Assembly (NCBI GenBank): GCA_038744685.1
Contig: JBCDMB010000018.1
Location: forward strand, 1 to 63,234
From: Verrucomicrobiota bacterium
Lineage (GTDB): Bacteria; Verrucomicrobiota; Verrucomicrobiia; Opitutales; Puniceicoccaceae
Reading direction: 5' to 3'
DNA: 63,234 bases
The notes under the pieces are model-generated. The model was not told the DNA's origin and did not search any database. It saw only the letters and a list, made by a program, of their open reading frames with translations. This document shows, piece after piece, positions 22,856 to 31,385 of the stretch (position 1 is its first letter; the number at the start of each line of letters is the position of its first letter). A program made the translations under genes and the position numbers.

Positions 22856-24340
22856 CTAGCGGCGGATGAGAGCAACGAGGATTCCGATCAGTGCGAGTAC
22901 CGATGCGGGGATCATTAGCCAGATAAGAAGATTGCGAAGATCGGACTGGCTGAGAATGACCATGTATCCGCGGACGTCTTTTGCGGCGATGTTGATGTTG
23001 TTTCCGACATCCATACACCAATTCAATGCACTTAAAAAGAGGAGACGATTGCCAAAAGCGTCGAGCCGGGAATTTGTAATGAAGTCCGCGTTGCCAATCA
23101 CCAGAATTTTACCGCCCTGAACCGCAGAAAGGGCAAAGTCAAAGCCCGTCTCCGAACTACGCTGCGAGGCGACCGCAATGGGAACTGGTCCCGGCAGGTC
23201 TTCGCTCTCATCGAAAGAAATAGTGGATCCGGGGCGAAGCTCGTTTTCAGCCCAACTCTGCGGTGATGTCAGGAGGAGCGTATCCAGTTGAATAGTATCC
23301 GGGTTCCGCGCATTTTCGAGATCGGGAAGGATTGGTCGTGGGAGACCAAAAAGGGCGGTTAGTCCAAGGTTTTTGATGAAGTTGCCAACCGGGTGCTCGG
23401 AAAATTCCCGGATGATCAGGTCGCCGGTCGCTGATTGAAAATCGGGTCCTACGTCCACGACAAACCGATCATCGATCCGTATACCCCATTCGAGGGCGAG
23501 CTCTTCCAGACCAGTTTGTCCTCCGGGTTCAAAGAGTGCCAAGACGCTCCCGTTGTCGTTTGAGAGATAGTCTCGAAGAAGACTCGTTTCGCGTTCACGG
23601 AACTGCGTCGCAGGTGCGGCGATCACGACTGTTCCCGCGTCTTCAGGGATCCGCGCAAAATTGGAAAGTTCAATGGTTTCGACGGTAAAGCCCCGCTCCT
23701 GGAGGAACGAGTAGAGCTTGGATAAACCATTGAGGGCGTCGACGCTTTGAAGAGAGAGCTCGCCCTGTCCGCTAAGAAAATAAACCTTCTGGTCGTTTTG
23801 TTGGGTGACTTGAAGAATTGCGGAAAGGAACTCGGTCTCACCGCGGAAAGCCCGCATCTCGCCATCCTCGAAAGTGTAAAGAGAGTCGATGGAGACCTGC
23901 TTCATCCTCGTGCCTGAGGTAACAAGAATCGAGTTCATTGTGGTAATTCCGTGGCGGCCCAATACCTCACGGGCACGATTCCTTTCCCGGAAAACGTCGA
24001 TGAACTCCACACGAATATTCTGATTCCCTTCCCGTTCCGCAACGAACTCCATGTTGGCCAAAAGTTTACGCAGATCGCGTAGAACTCTTCTCGTGGTCAT
24101 ATCGCTATCGATATCGGGAACGATCACGAAAATTTCTACGGGCGCTTCCACAGAGACTAGATAGGCCTCGGTCTCTGGAGAGAGGGAAAATTTGCGATCT
24201 TCGGTCAGGTCACGCCTTTCAAAGAAGGTCGACCCCAGGTGATTGACGGCAGCAATAAGGCTGAGACAAAAAAGGATTTGGAGGAGAATGTTCAGTCTTC
24301 TCCAACGGTTCGTCCTGCGAAAATCGTCCCGCGAGCTCAT
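22856..24340 (-). CDS. GldG-like ABC transporter auxiliary protein
   Basis: A 494-residue protein with membrane helices at both ends (about 16-38 and 468-492) and a large periplasmic domain between them. The domain reads as the GldG/ABC_transp_aux family: ETEAYLVSVEAPVEIFVIVP near the start, KVYFLSGQGELSLQ in the middle and GGKILVIGNADFITNSRL near the end. In Bacteroidota GldG pairs with the GldF permease and GldA ATPase in gliding and secretion; in other phyla the same trio has unknown cargo. Start and stop overlap or abut the neighbours (four bases with the permease, three bases before DUF4340), so it is a core operon member. Confidence 0.92.
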   Translation of the reverse strand: MSSRDDFRRTNRWRRLNILLQILFCLSLIAAVNHLGSTFFERRDLTEDRKFSLSPETEAYLVSVEAPVEIFVIVPDIDSDMTTRRVLRDLRKLLANMEFVAEREGNQNIRVEFIDVFRERNRAREVLGRHGITTMNSILVTSGTRMKQVSIDSLYTFEDGEMRAFRGETEFLSAILQVTQQNDQKVYFLSGQGELSLQSVDALNGLSKLYSFLQERGFTVETIELSNFARIPEDAGTVVIAAPATQFRERETSLLRDYLSNDNGSVLALFEPGGQTGLEELALEWGIRIDDRFVVDVGPDFQSATGDLIIREFSEHPVGNFIKNLGLTALFGLPRPILPDLENARNPDTIQLDTLLLTSPQSWAENELRPGSTISFDESEDLPGPVPIAVASQRSSETGFDFALSAVQGGKILVIGNADFITNSRLDAFGNRLLFLSALNWCMDVGNNINIAAKDVRGYMVILSQSDLRNLLIWLMIPASVLALIGILVALIRR

Positions 24341-25101
24341 GCTTTTCGTTCAACGAGGATCACCGAAAAAACTAGGAAGAGAAGACACCCCGAAAGGTAG
24401 TAGACGAACGGACGCGAATCGAGAATGCCTCCGCTGAAATCAATAAGGTGTTCAAATGTCTGAAAGTAGCGAAAGGGCGCCTCGAGGGCGCCGAGTGCTC
24501 CAGTCTCCGGGATTGGGATTTCGAGAAGAAGACGACTTCCGGCGATAAGTAGAAAGAGTCCGGTAAAACAGAGCATGCCCGCGACTAACTGGGAACGCGT
24601 AAGGCTAGAGCAGAAGATTCCGAGCGAAATGAAAAGGGTCCCGCTCAAAGCGACGAATAGAAAGCCGCCAAGGAGAGAGGCTGAGTCGAAGAAGATCCCC
24701 CGGATTTGATCCACCGACGTCAATTCTGCTGCGAGGATGGGAAAGGAAATGGTAGCAACCCAAAGGAAAAGGTAAAACAGGTAGATGGCCGAGAATTTAG
24801 CGAAAACGATGGCGAATGAGTTGGTCGGTGTGGTCAGCAGAGTCTGGAGAGTTCCGAGCCGGCGCTCTTCAGCTACACTTCGCATGGTGAGCAAGGGAAC
24901 TACGAAAAATGCTGGAATCCAAAATACACGGAAGAACTGTGTCGCGGGTGTATCTTCCTGAGGCGAGACCGTGAACCCCTTGAGGATGGTCCAGTAGATC
25001 AGTCCCATGAGCACAAGAAAGAGCACGCCGGCTACGTAGCTCGAAGGGCTGAAGAGGATCACCTTCAGCTCGTGACGGAAAAGATTGAAGTAGTTTTTCA
25101 C
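24337..25101 (-). CDS. ABC-2 type permease (GldF-like)
   Basis: A 254-residue integral membrane protein with six predicted helices, the size and layout of the ABC-2 permeases of the GldF/NosY group. The segment MRSVAEERRLGTLQTLLTTP in the first cytoplasmic loop is the characteristic coupling-region signature of this class. The gene overlaps both neighbours by four bases: the ATPase stop upstream and the GldG-like start downstream. It forms the membrane channel part of the transporter made with those two proteins. The cargo is not known. Confidence 0.94.
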   Translation of the reverse strand: MKNYFNLFRHELKVILFSPSSYVAGVLFLVLMGLIYWTILKGFTVSPQEDTPATQFFRVFWIPAFFVVPLLTMRSVAEERRLGTLQTLLTTPTNSFAIVFAKFSAIYLFYLFLWVATISFPILAAELTSVDQIRGIFFDSASLLGGFLFVALSGTLFISLGIFCSSLTRSQLVAGMLCFTGLFLLIAGSRLLLEIPIPETGALGALEAPFRYFQTFEHLIDFSGGILDSRPFVYYLSGCLLFLVFSVILVERKA

Positions 25102-26120
25102 TCCCCGTTCTCCTCGGTTTTAGATCCTGGAGTTAAGTTGGTCGTAGGGGTTTGCCACGTTTTCTTGGTAGCCGCCAAAAAAATGTCCTCAAGGGAAGCC
25201 CGCCGAATTCGGATCTCCTGAATAATGGGCATGTCGGGACCCGTAAGGCTCTCGATAATCCGTGGGACAAGATTGTTGTTGGAGGGGGAGGAAAACGTGA
25301 TGCGGCGGATATTTCCTTCCGGCTCGCGATAAGAATCACGAAGAACAAGGGAATCATCGGCCTGTCGCACCCGCTGCTCGACTTCCGACAGTGACCCTTC
25401 GATTCTCAGCTCATAAGTCTGGCCCGGAGAGAAGAGATCCCGCAGTTCGGATCGGGTGCCTGCAGCAACCACTTGTCCGCGGTTGAGAATCACAGAACGG
25501 TCGCAGACCTTTTCGATCTCCGGCAGGATATGGCTGGAAATGACTAGAGTCATCCTTCCGCGTAGCTGCTGGATCATTTTCCTGAAGCCGAGGATTTGAT
25601 GAGGGTCGAGACCGATCGTCGGTTCGTCCAGAATAACAATGGGTGGTTCAGCCAGAATCGCATCGGCGATCCCGACCCGTTGGCGATACCCTTTGCTGAG
25701 CGTCCCGATTAGCTTTCTTCCGGCACCGTGTTGGAGATCGCAAATTTCAAGCACTTCGGCGATGCGTTTCTTTCGACCGCGACGCGGGATGGACTTTATC
25801 CGAGCCCGAAAGCGGAGGTATTCTATGACCCGCATATCCTCGGGCAGTGGGTTGTTTTCCGGCATAAAGCCGATCAAGTGACGGATGGACTCTGGTTCGC
25901 GTGCAACGGAGCGACCAGCAACCCACGCTTCCCCTGAGGAGGCCTGCATCAACCCTGTCAAAATTCTCATTGTCGTGGATTTTCCGGCACCATTGGGACC
26001 CAAAAATCCAACAACCTCCCCAGCACCAACTTCAAAAGAGATGCGGTCTACCGCACGGTTGGAACCAAAGTGTTTGGACAAATCAACCGCGCGTATACTG
26101 GGAACAAGAGAAACCATCAA
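25098..26120 (-). CDS. ABC transporter ATP-binding protein (GldA/NatA-like)
   Basis: A 340-residue ATPase and first gene of the five-gene operon. Walker A is GPNGAGKST at residues 41-49, the signature is LSKGYRQRVGIA, and Walker B is PIVILDEPTIGLDP, with the switch histidine in SSHILPEIE. The C-terminal 100 residues are the extension found in drug/gliding-type ATPases that pair with ABC-2 permeases. The final RRASLEDIFLA motif is typical of the class. Two adjacent Met codons begin the frame and either may be used. It energises the permease encoded by the overlapping downstream gene. Confidence 0.95.
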   Translation of the reverse strand: MMVSLVPSIRAVDLSKHFGSNRAVDRISFEVGAGEVVGFLGPNGAGKSTTMRILTGLMQASSGEAWVAGRSVAREPESIRHLIGFMPENNPLPEDMRVIEYLRFRARIKSIPRRGRKKRIAEVLEICDLQHGAGRKLIGTLSKGYRQRVGIADAILAEPPIVILDEPTIGLDPHQILGFRKMIQQLRGRMTLVISSHILPEIEKVCDRSVILNRGQVVAAGTRSELRDLFSPGQTYELRIEGSLSEVEQRVRQADDSLVLRDSYREPEGNIRRITFSSPSNNNLVPRIIESLTGPDMPIIQEIRIRRASLEDIFLAATKKTWQTPTTNLTPGSKTEENGE

Positions 26121-26197
26121 GGGAATAGGCTGGTCTAGCGGATTGGGCCGACCGATTCCACTACAAAGTCGGGAGCCACTCTCTTACTCTCTTTGGG

Positions 26198-28459
26198 TCA
26201 TTTGATTCGGGCCGTTACTGGAACGAGGTCATTCAAGGCCCTCCCTATGCGGTTGCCGTAGAAAACATGGGCAATGATCACAAGGGAATCTTTGGTCGCG
26301 ATTGTTTGGGTTCCTTCGACCGCTTGCGCCATGTGATCCTGACCGAGTGGAAAGACTATCGACAGATCTTCGGTGGAAGGTGTGGGTGACGGGTGTTCGA
26401 GTCGCGCCACCACTTGGGAAAAGGCGTCGTTGATCCGTTTATCGAGGTCCTTGAGGGTGTTTTTGGCCGTCTCTGGTAAGCTCTCCAAATCGAGTAGCTG
26501 CAGCCCAGCTTCGAATAACCCGATGTAGGAAACGAGAACGTCCAGAAGGGACAGGGTTTCGGAAACGACTCTGCGATGTTCGCTTCCTGAGAGATGCTCG
26601 GCGGCGATTGCCGGTGCTTCGTTGAGGATGGCTTGAAGTCTGGTGGCGAGTGGGACCGAAAAAGTGCTTTGTCCGTCGTTCTTTCCGGTGATGTGTTTGA
26701 TCGCCTCGGCCGCGTCTTTTAAGAAGTCAATCAAACGCTTGCGGACGAGATCAGAGGAATAGCTTGGGACAATCAAAAGAGCGACGACAAGCGCAACACC
26801 AGCTCCGATAAAGGTTTCGTAGGCTCTGGCAGACATGGAGGCAATGCTCGCCCCCATGCCGACGTGGATCAGGAGCGTCACCATTAAGCCGATGCCTGCG
26901 GAAGCGATTCCGTAGTGAGTTTGAACGGTAAGGAAAGTCACAACAAGAGCCACGAAGATGACTATGAACTTTGGGGCGGATGCGTCTCCGGTAAGATAGA
27001 CGAGCCCTATTGCCACTGCCACACCAATAGCCGTGCCCAGGACTCGTCTCCCCATGCGCCTTAGGGTTTGGCCGACCGTTGCGTTGAGGACGAGTGCGAC
27101 GGTGAGAGTTGCCCAGTAGGCATGATCGAGCGCGAAAATGAATTGAAGTCCTGTGGTGATGGCAGCCGCGATCAAGCCTTGAAGGGCCAGACGCGAAGCT
27201 CCTCGGGAGGCATCTCTTTTGATCTCTGCTTTGATCTTGCGATTGTCACTTGGTATCGTCGCGCTTTCTATTTCGGAACGGCCTTGAAAGTAGTCGTAGA
27301 GGGCTTTTTCAAGACGCCTCAATCCTACAATGATTCGGGCAGGTTGTAGCTTTTGACCGGCAGTGGTGTTTTGATCCGTTAGTAGGTCGTCGAGAAGAGA
27401 TTCCAGCTTTGGGTCCGCGACGGCCTCAGAAGGAAAGCCGATTGCAACCGGGTGTGAAAGGTTGTCGCGGATTTTTTTGAGAGCTCCCGATAACCGTTCA
27501 TCGGCAGACCAGACCTTTCGCTCGCTGGCGCTTAACCGAAGAAAGCTGTCCGTAATGACCTCGAGAGCCATGATCATTCGGTAAAGAGCGACGACTTGGG
27601 CGCGAAGCCTCGAATCAATGCTTGGGTTCTCCAAGGTCGCTTGCTCCAGCGAGAGTTGCACTGCATGCCAGTAGTGACGGAGGTTGGTGTTAATCGCCTT
27701 TGCCAATTCGGGGTGATCGTCGGCGTATTGGGTTAAGTCTTCTCTAGTTAATGTCTCCAAAGCCTCGTTTGCTGAGCCAAGAAAACGGCGTGCGCGAATG
27801 CGAAAGGCATTGATCGCTGAAGGGCGGAGAGTCAGAAACCGGAACGCAAAGGTGACCAGCGACGCGATGAGGATTGTCGGGGCAAACCAGAATCCTTCGG
27901 CTTTCGTCGGGTTGAGGATCATCGCAAAAAGGCCAACCAAAATGATGAGAAGCCCGTAGTTGCCGGCAATTTGACCCCATCGCCTCAAATACAGGCCGAT
28001 ACCGATCAGGGCGACCCAGAGTATTGCCATTGGTTTGTCGCCGTAGCCGAATTCGGCCGGACCGATCCATGCGACCGGGAGGAGGATCGCGAAAGATAGG
28101 GCGACTGCCATGCACATGCGACGGAACTCTAGCGCCCATCCTGCACCGGGAATCAGTAAGAAAAAATTCAGCGTTATAGCGGCACCGAGAATAGTGAGGC
28201 TGGTGGGTAGCCCTTTGGCAGCCTTCGCAGACTCGAACGCAGAGGAAAACCAGGGGAAATCTTTCGCAAAGTCGGGAAGTGTCAGGGTGGGGATCTGGGT
28301 GGCAAACGCGTGGCATAGAAAACCAGAGACAACTACTGCACAGGCAGTTTTGATGGCCTGGGCTAACTTGAGGCCTCCTGGATCGATATCGGTAAGGATG
28401 CCGGACCAATGGGAAATCCGTGAAAACAACCAACCCCTTTTCCTGAGACTAATAGCCAT
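26198..28459 (-). CDS. FUSC-family membrane transporter (YccS/aromatic acid exporter-like)
   Basis: A 753-residue protein with two membrane blocks separated by a soluble region. The first block covers about residues 30-210 (five or six helices). The cytoplasmic part runs to about 430, with a helical stretch around KRDASRGASRLALQGLIAAA before the second block at about 430-560. A soluble C-terminal domain follows. This duplicated FUSC layout is that of YccS/AaeB-type proteins, which export aromatic acids or other small anions. The motif GLQFIFALDHAYWATLTVAL with its conserved WA at a helix start fits FUSC. It stands between the Gld-type operon and the SnoaL-like gene and is probably transcribed alone or with the latter. 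Confidence 0.87.
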   Translation of the reverse strand: MAISLRKRGWLFSRISHWSGILTDIDPGGLKLAQAIKTACAVVVSGFLCHAFATQIPTLTLPDFAKDFPWFSSAFESAKAAKGLPTSLTILGAAITLNFFLLIPGAGWALEFRRMCMAVALSFAILLPVAWIGPAEFGYGDKPMAILWVALIGIGLYLRRWGQIAGNYGLLIILVGLFAMILNPTKAEGFWFAPTILIASLVTFAFRFLTLRPSAINAFRIRARRFLGSANEALETLTREDLTQYADDHPELAKAINTNLRHYWHAVQLSLEQATLENPSIDSRLRAQVVALYRMIMALEVITDSFLRLSASERKVWSADERLSGALKKIRDNLSHPVAIGFPSEAVADPKLESLLDDLLTDQNTTAGQKLQPARIIVGLRRLEKALYDYFQGRSEIESATIPSDNRKIKAEIKRDASRGASRLALQGLIAAAITTGLQFIFALDHAYWATLTVALVLNATVGQTLRRMGRRVLGTAIGVAVAIGLVYLTGDASAPKFIVIFVALVVTFLTVQTHYGIASAGIGLMVTLLIHVGMGASIASMSARAYETFIGAGVALVVALLIVPSYSSDLVRKRLIDFLKDAAEAIKHITGKNDGQSTFSVPLATRLQAILNEAPAIAAEHLSGSEHRRVVSETLSLLDVLVSYIGLFEAGLQLLDLESLPETAKNTLKDLDKRINDAFSQVVARLEHPSPTPSTEDLSIVFPLGQDHMAQAVEGTQTIATKDSLVIIAHVFYGNRIGRALNDLVPVTARIK

Positions 28460-28641
28460 GATCCTTGTTTAGAACAAAACGAGGGGGAGAGGCTAGGGGG
28501 TTGGTTACTGCGTGGCTAGAGTTTGTTTCGTATGGCGAACCTGTCCCGGTTGGCGGGTGAGAAGGTCTGTCCTTTGAAACCAGGGATTTCGTTCCAGGTG
28601 GTCTTCGAATCTTGGAAGATGTCCAAAAGCTTGATTTGCAG

Positions 28642-29121
28642 TCAAAAGACTCCGTGTGCGTTGCGGATCTTTCCCCCGTTTAGCAAGACGTAAAACATCA
28701 TAAAGCTGTCGAGCGGTTGAATGGAATCCCAGTGTTCCACGATTTCGCCCTCCTCGATCCTCCACGTGTCGGTGATGTTCAAACCTTTTTGATCACTTCC
28801 GCGATCAGCCTCTTTGATGGTTGCGTGCGAATGAAAGACTACGTGATCCCCATCGGCGATGATTCGTTTCACGTCGTAGCTGTAATCAGGAAATTTCTTT
28901 GTGAAGTCTTTTAGGACCCCTACGAGACCCTCGATTCCATCGGGAATGTTTCGGTTGTGTTGGGTGTAACGTGAATTCGCATACAGCTCGGTTACTTGGT
29001 TGAACGCATGCTCGTTCATCAGCTTCTGAACGAAATCAGCAATGAGGTCGACATTCGTTGCTTCTAGAGAGGTCCAGTGGGATTTGGTTAGTTGATCGAG
29101 ATCGATAGTAGGTGGGGCCAT
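28642..29121 (-). CDS. SnoaL-like / NTF2-fold protein
   Basis: A 159-residue protein of the cone-shaped NTF2/SnoaL fold. The pattern RYTQHNRNIPDGIEGLVGVL, with HVVFHSHATI and a WRIEEGEIVEHWDSIQPL ending, matches the SnoaL-like proteins annotated as predicted aldol-condensation enzymes (COG4922 type). The start is set at ATG 29121; a longer frame would begin at 29169 inside the likely promoter and operator region. It is transcribed away from the TetR gene, and the 90-base gap holds two copies of a palindromic site, so it is the probable target of that repressor. Substrate unknown. Confidence 0.86.
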   Translation of the reverse strand: MAPPTIDLDQLTKSHWTSLEATNVDLIADFVQKLMNEHAFNQVTELYANSRYTQHNRNIPDGIEGLVGVLKDFTKKFPDYSYDVKRIIADGDHVVFHSHATIKEADRGSDQKGLNITDTWRIEEGEIVEHWDSIQPLDSFMMFYVLLNGGKIRNAHGVF

Positions 29122-29134
29122 GGTTCGAAGTAAT

Positions 29135-29152
29135 TTTGAATGATCATTCAAA
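29135..29152. promoter_or_regulatory. TetR-type operator, site 1 (perfect 18-bp palindrome)
   Basis: TTTGAATGATCATTCAAA is a perfect 18-base palindrome lying 14 bases upstream of the SnoaL-like start. On the minus strand a TTGACC (29164-29169) could be the -35 element, which would place the palindrome over the -10 region. Position and symmetry suit a homodimeric repressor such as the divergent TetR protein. Confidence 0.75.
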
Positions 29153-29172
29153 TTTTTCGTGACGGTCAACTT

Positions 29173-29194
29173 TATTATTGAATGATCACTAAAA
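29173..29194 (+). promoter_or_regulatory. tetR promoter -10 and operator site 2
   Basis: TATTAT at 29173-29178 is a near-consensus -10 for the tetR gene starting at 29212. It is followed at once by TTGAATGATCACTAAA (29179-29194), which shares an 11-base half, TTGAATGATCA, with site 1 but is imperfect on the right side. Its centre is 42 bases from that of site 1, about four helical turns, so both sites face the same side of the DNA. No convincing -35 was found. Confidence 0.6.
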
Positions 29195-29211
29195 AATTGT
29201 GAACTTGTTTT

Positions 29212-29808
29212 ATGCCTCGACCGATCAAATACGACAACTCTGAGATTCTTGAGACGGCGACTGCGCTCTTTTGGGAAAGGGGCTATCGCGGGGTCTCAAT
29301 CAAGAATCTCGTTGAGGAAACCGGAATGCTCCCGGGAAGCTTTTACTTACGCTATGGGAGCAAGGAGGGGCTCTTTATCGAGTGCGTTCATCACTATGCG
29401 GGTCTAACCGCGATGCACTATGAGGCTGCTCTACAGTCTGGTTCACCCCTCGAGCAGATTGAGAGTCTGTTGAAGAGACTCGAGTCGGACGCCTTGAAAC
29501 ACGATGACCGACGGGTCTGTTTTATGGTCAATTCACTTTTGGAAATAGCCCCTCGTCACCCGAAAGTGTTCCAGATCCTTAGATACTATCTTCAACTATC
29601 GGAGGCTTGGATCGAGCAGCGTTTGGAAGCGGCGAAGAAATCGGGCGAGATCCGACCGGAGACCGATAGTAAAGCTCTGGCTGGCTGCCTTTTCGGGATT
29701 ACCTATGCGGTTCGGATTAAAGCAAGGACCAAGGAAAAACCTGAACTCTTGAGGGACTATCGGAAAACGGTTTTTGCAGCGCTCGTGGATCCTTGGCGGG
29801 CATCCTAA
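29212..29808 (+). CDS. TetR/AcrR-family transcriptional regulator
   Basis: A 198-residue repressor. The N-terminal helix-turn-helix covers residues about 8-52 (NSEILETATALFWERGYRGV, then IKNLVEETGMLPGSFYLRYG), ending with the family's SKEGLFIECV. The C-terminal helical domain binds an unknown ligand. It is divergent from the SnoaL-like gene, and the gap contains two related palindromes that also cover its own promoter, so autoregulation is likely. The 3' end faces a small minus-strand gene after 60 bases. Confidence 0.95.
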   Translation: MPRPIKYDNSEILETATALFWERGYRGVSIKNLVEETGMLPGSFYLRYGSKEGLFIECVHHYAGLTAMHYEAALQSGSPLEQIESLLKRLESDALKHDDRRVCFMVNSLLEIAPRHPKVFQILRYYLQLSEAWIEQRLEAAKKSGEIRPETDSKALAGCLFGITYAVRIKARTKEKPELLRDYRKTVFAALVDPWRAS

Positions 29809-29868
29809 ACCAAATTCGATATGAACTAGAAACATCGAAAGTAGTCGTTTCTTTCAACTTTGTGATTC

Positions 29869-30078
29869 CTACGCTTTTGGGATGAGTTCCCAGAGGAGTT
29901 CTCTCCCTTTCCTTCTTTTCCGGACCACACCGTTTTCCACTTCGAGCACCTTTGTCCATTCTGGGCAAGGTCGATCATAGGGGAGCTTGTTTCTTCTCTT
30001 GAGTTCGTTCCACGTCAAGCCCTCCGGTTCACTTTTTAAGTCAGATAAGACTTTCTCCCTGAAAACGTTGAATTTCAT
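29869..30078 (-). CDS. Small conserved-looking winged-helix-like protein
   Basis: A 69-residue, lysine/arginine-rich protein. Its composition and pattern look coding rather than accidental: MKFNVFREKVLSDLKSEPEG forms a first helix. GLTWNELKRRNKLPYDRPCP reads like a helix-turn-helix segment, and GVVRKRRKGRELLWEL resembles the wing strands. I associate the LTW..L....LPY.RPCPEWT pattern with small uncharacterised bacterial proteins seen beside regulators, from memory only. It lies between the tetR stop and the MFS gene, whose stop is 59 bases upstream on the same strand. No function is assigned. Confidence 0.66.
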   Translation of the reverse strand: MKFNVFREKVLSDLKSEPEGLTWNELKRRNKLPYDRPCPEWTKVLEVENGVVRKRRKGRELLWELIPKA

Positions 30079-30137
30079 TCGCCTTCGAAATTTTAGTCAG
30101 GAAACGGATCGAAGCTCAACTCCATACCGCAGCAGGA

Positions 30138-31370
30138 TTAGACTCTGCGAGGCTTTGCAGTCGGCCGTGCGAAGACAATCATTCCGGCTACTGAGGAGCC
30201 AACAATCACGATAAGGGCTCCAATAGCGGCGTTGAAGCCGCCGAAGAGGTCACTCAACCATCCGGTGAGCAAGGGAGATACAATACCGGATGCCGAAAAG
30301 AAGGTGACCAGTATTCCGGTTGCCGACCCGGATTGTCTGGGAAAGAGATCGGAACAGACGGAGTAATAGGGCGAGTTAGGCATCATTGCGAAACCAATGG
30401 CGAAGGAAAGAAGGACCAAGGCCGCGGTTGAATTCTCGGCCAGAAGTAAGGCTCCAAAGAAAAGCACAGCAACGCTCTGGCAGATCCAGATCAAGTGTAT
30501 CCGCGAGGTGCGCACACTTTGGGTTTGCGCCATGATACGATCTGAGATCCATCCTGCTACCGGGATCAACGCTAGCGAGATACCCCACGGGAGCACTGAA
30601 AACCAACCGATTTTCGTTACATCCATCCCGTAGGTTTGACCGAGGTATCCCGGTAGCCAGCTCACACCGAAAAAGAGTACATAGCCGAAGGCAAAAAACG
30701 ACCAACTGGTCGCCAGTAGGGTTGGGTTTCGGAGAAGGTCCCGCCATCGCGGTGGAGGATCTCCGGGATCGGTTCCACGGGGAATCAGCTCCTTCGGTGC
30801 ATTCCGATAAAAGGTCATCCAGCAAAGGCCAAGAAGGATACCTGCTGCTCCAAGAACGATAAATGCCGCTCTCCAGCCGAACGATTGGATGAGATTGGAG
30901 AGGAGAGGACCTCCAATCATCAGGGCCAAAGGGACTCCGAGGAGACAGAGCGAGACCTGGCGACTCAGTGTTTTAGGATCCATCCAGTCGGCCATCGCCC
31001 GGTTCATCGCCGGAAAGTTAACCCCCTCGCCCAGTCCTAGGAGGTAGCGAAGGCCGATGAAGAGGAGGAGGGTGGGAGCAAGGCCCTGAAGGATCATGAC
31101 CACAGACCACGCCAGCACTGCAACGGTCCAGACCAAGCGAACGTTCGACTGGTCAAGAATCCAGCCGGAGAAACCATTTACAGAAAGGGTTCCCAAGGCA
31201 AAGGCCGACATCAAGAATCCGAACTGGGCATTGTTAATTCCGAATTCGGTTTGGATTGGCGTAACCGCAAAAGAAATGACGACTCGGTCTAAGTAGTTTA
31301 ACAAGCCAAGGAGGAAACAAAGGGTGACAACGGTAGTCTGGGTGCGGGCAAGGGAGGAGGTGCTTTTCAT
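30138..31370 (-). CDS. MFS transporter (anion:cation symporter-like)
   Basis: A 410-residue permease with 12 predicted membrane helices. The loop motif YLLGLGEGVNFPAMNRAMAD is the hallmark of the ACS branch (glucarate, galactonate and hexuronate transporters and relatives). The opening NYLDRVVISFAVTPIQTEFG is also typical. Substrates in that family are usually sugar acids, but residues alone do not fix the substrate here. It is encoded 15 bases downstream of the PIN toxin on the same strand, so read-through from the toxin-antitoxin promoter is possible. Confidence 0.92.
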   Translation of the reverse strand: MKSTSSLARTQTTVVTLCFLLGLLNYLDRVVISFAVTPIQTEFGINNAQFGFLMSAFALGTLSVNGFSGWILDQSNVRLVWTVAVLAWSVVMILQGLAPTLLLFIGLRYLLGLGEGVNFPAMNRAMADWMDPKTLSRQVSLCLLGVPLALMIGGPLLSNLIQSFGWRAAFIVLGAAGILLGLCWMTFYRNAPKELIPRGTDPGDPPPRWRDLLRNPTLLATSWSFFAFGYVLFFGVSWLPGYLGQTYGMDVTKIGWFSVLPWGISLALIPVAGWISDRIMAQTQSVRTSRIHLIWICQSVAVLFFGALLLAENSTAALVLLSFAIGFAMMPNSPYYSVCSDLFPRQSGSATGILVTFFSASGIVSPLLTGWLSDLFGGFNAAIGALIVIVGSSVAGMIVFARPTAKPRRV

Positions 31371-31385
31371 CGGGTTTGCTCCTCT

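Noticed and set aside
28505-28765. An 86-codon minus-strand frame overlapping the SnoaL-like gene
   Set aside because: It overlaps the well-supported SnoaL-like gene in another frame, is dominated by Arg and Gln, and has no domain pattern.
29829-29851. GAAAC...GTTTC pair between tetR and the small gene as a shared terminator
   Set aside because: The arms are five bases, AT-rich, with a 13-base loop; this is not distinguishable from chance.
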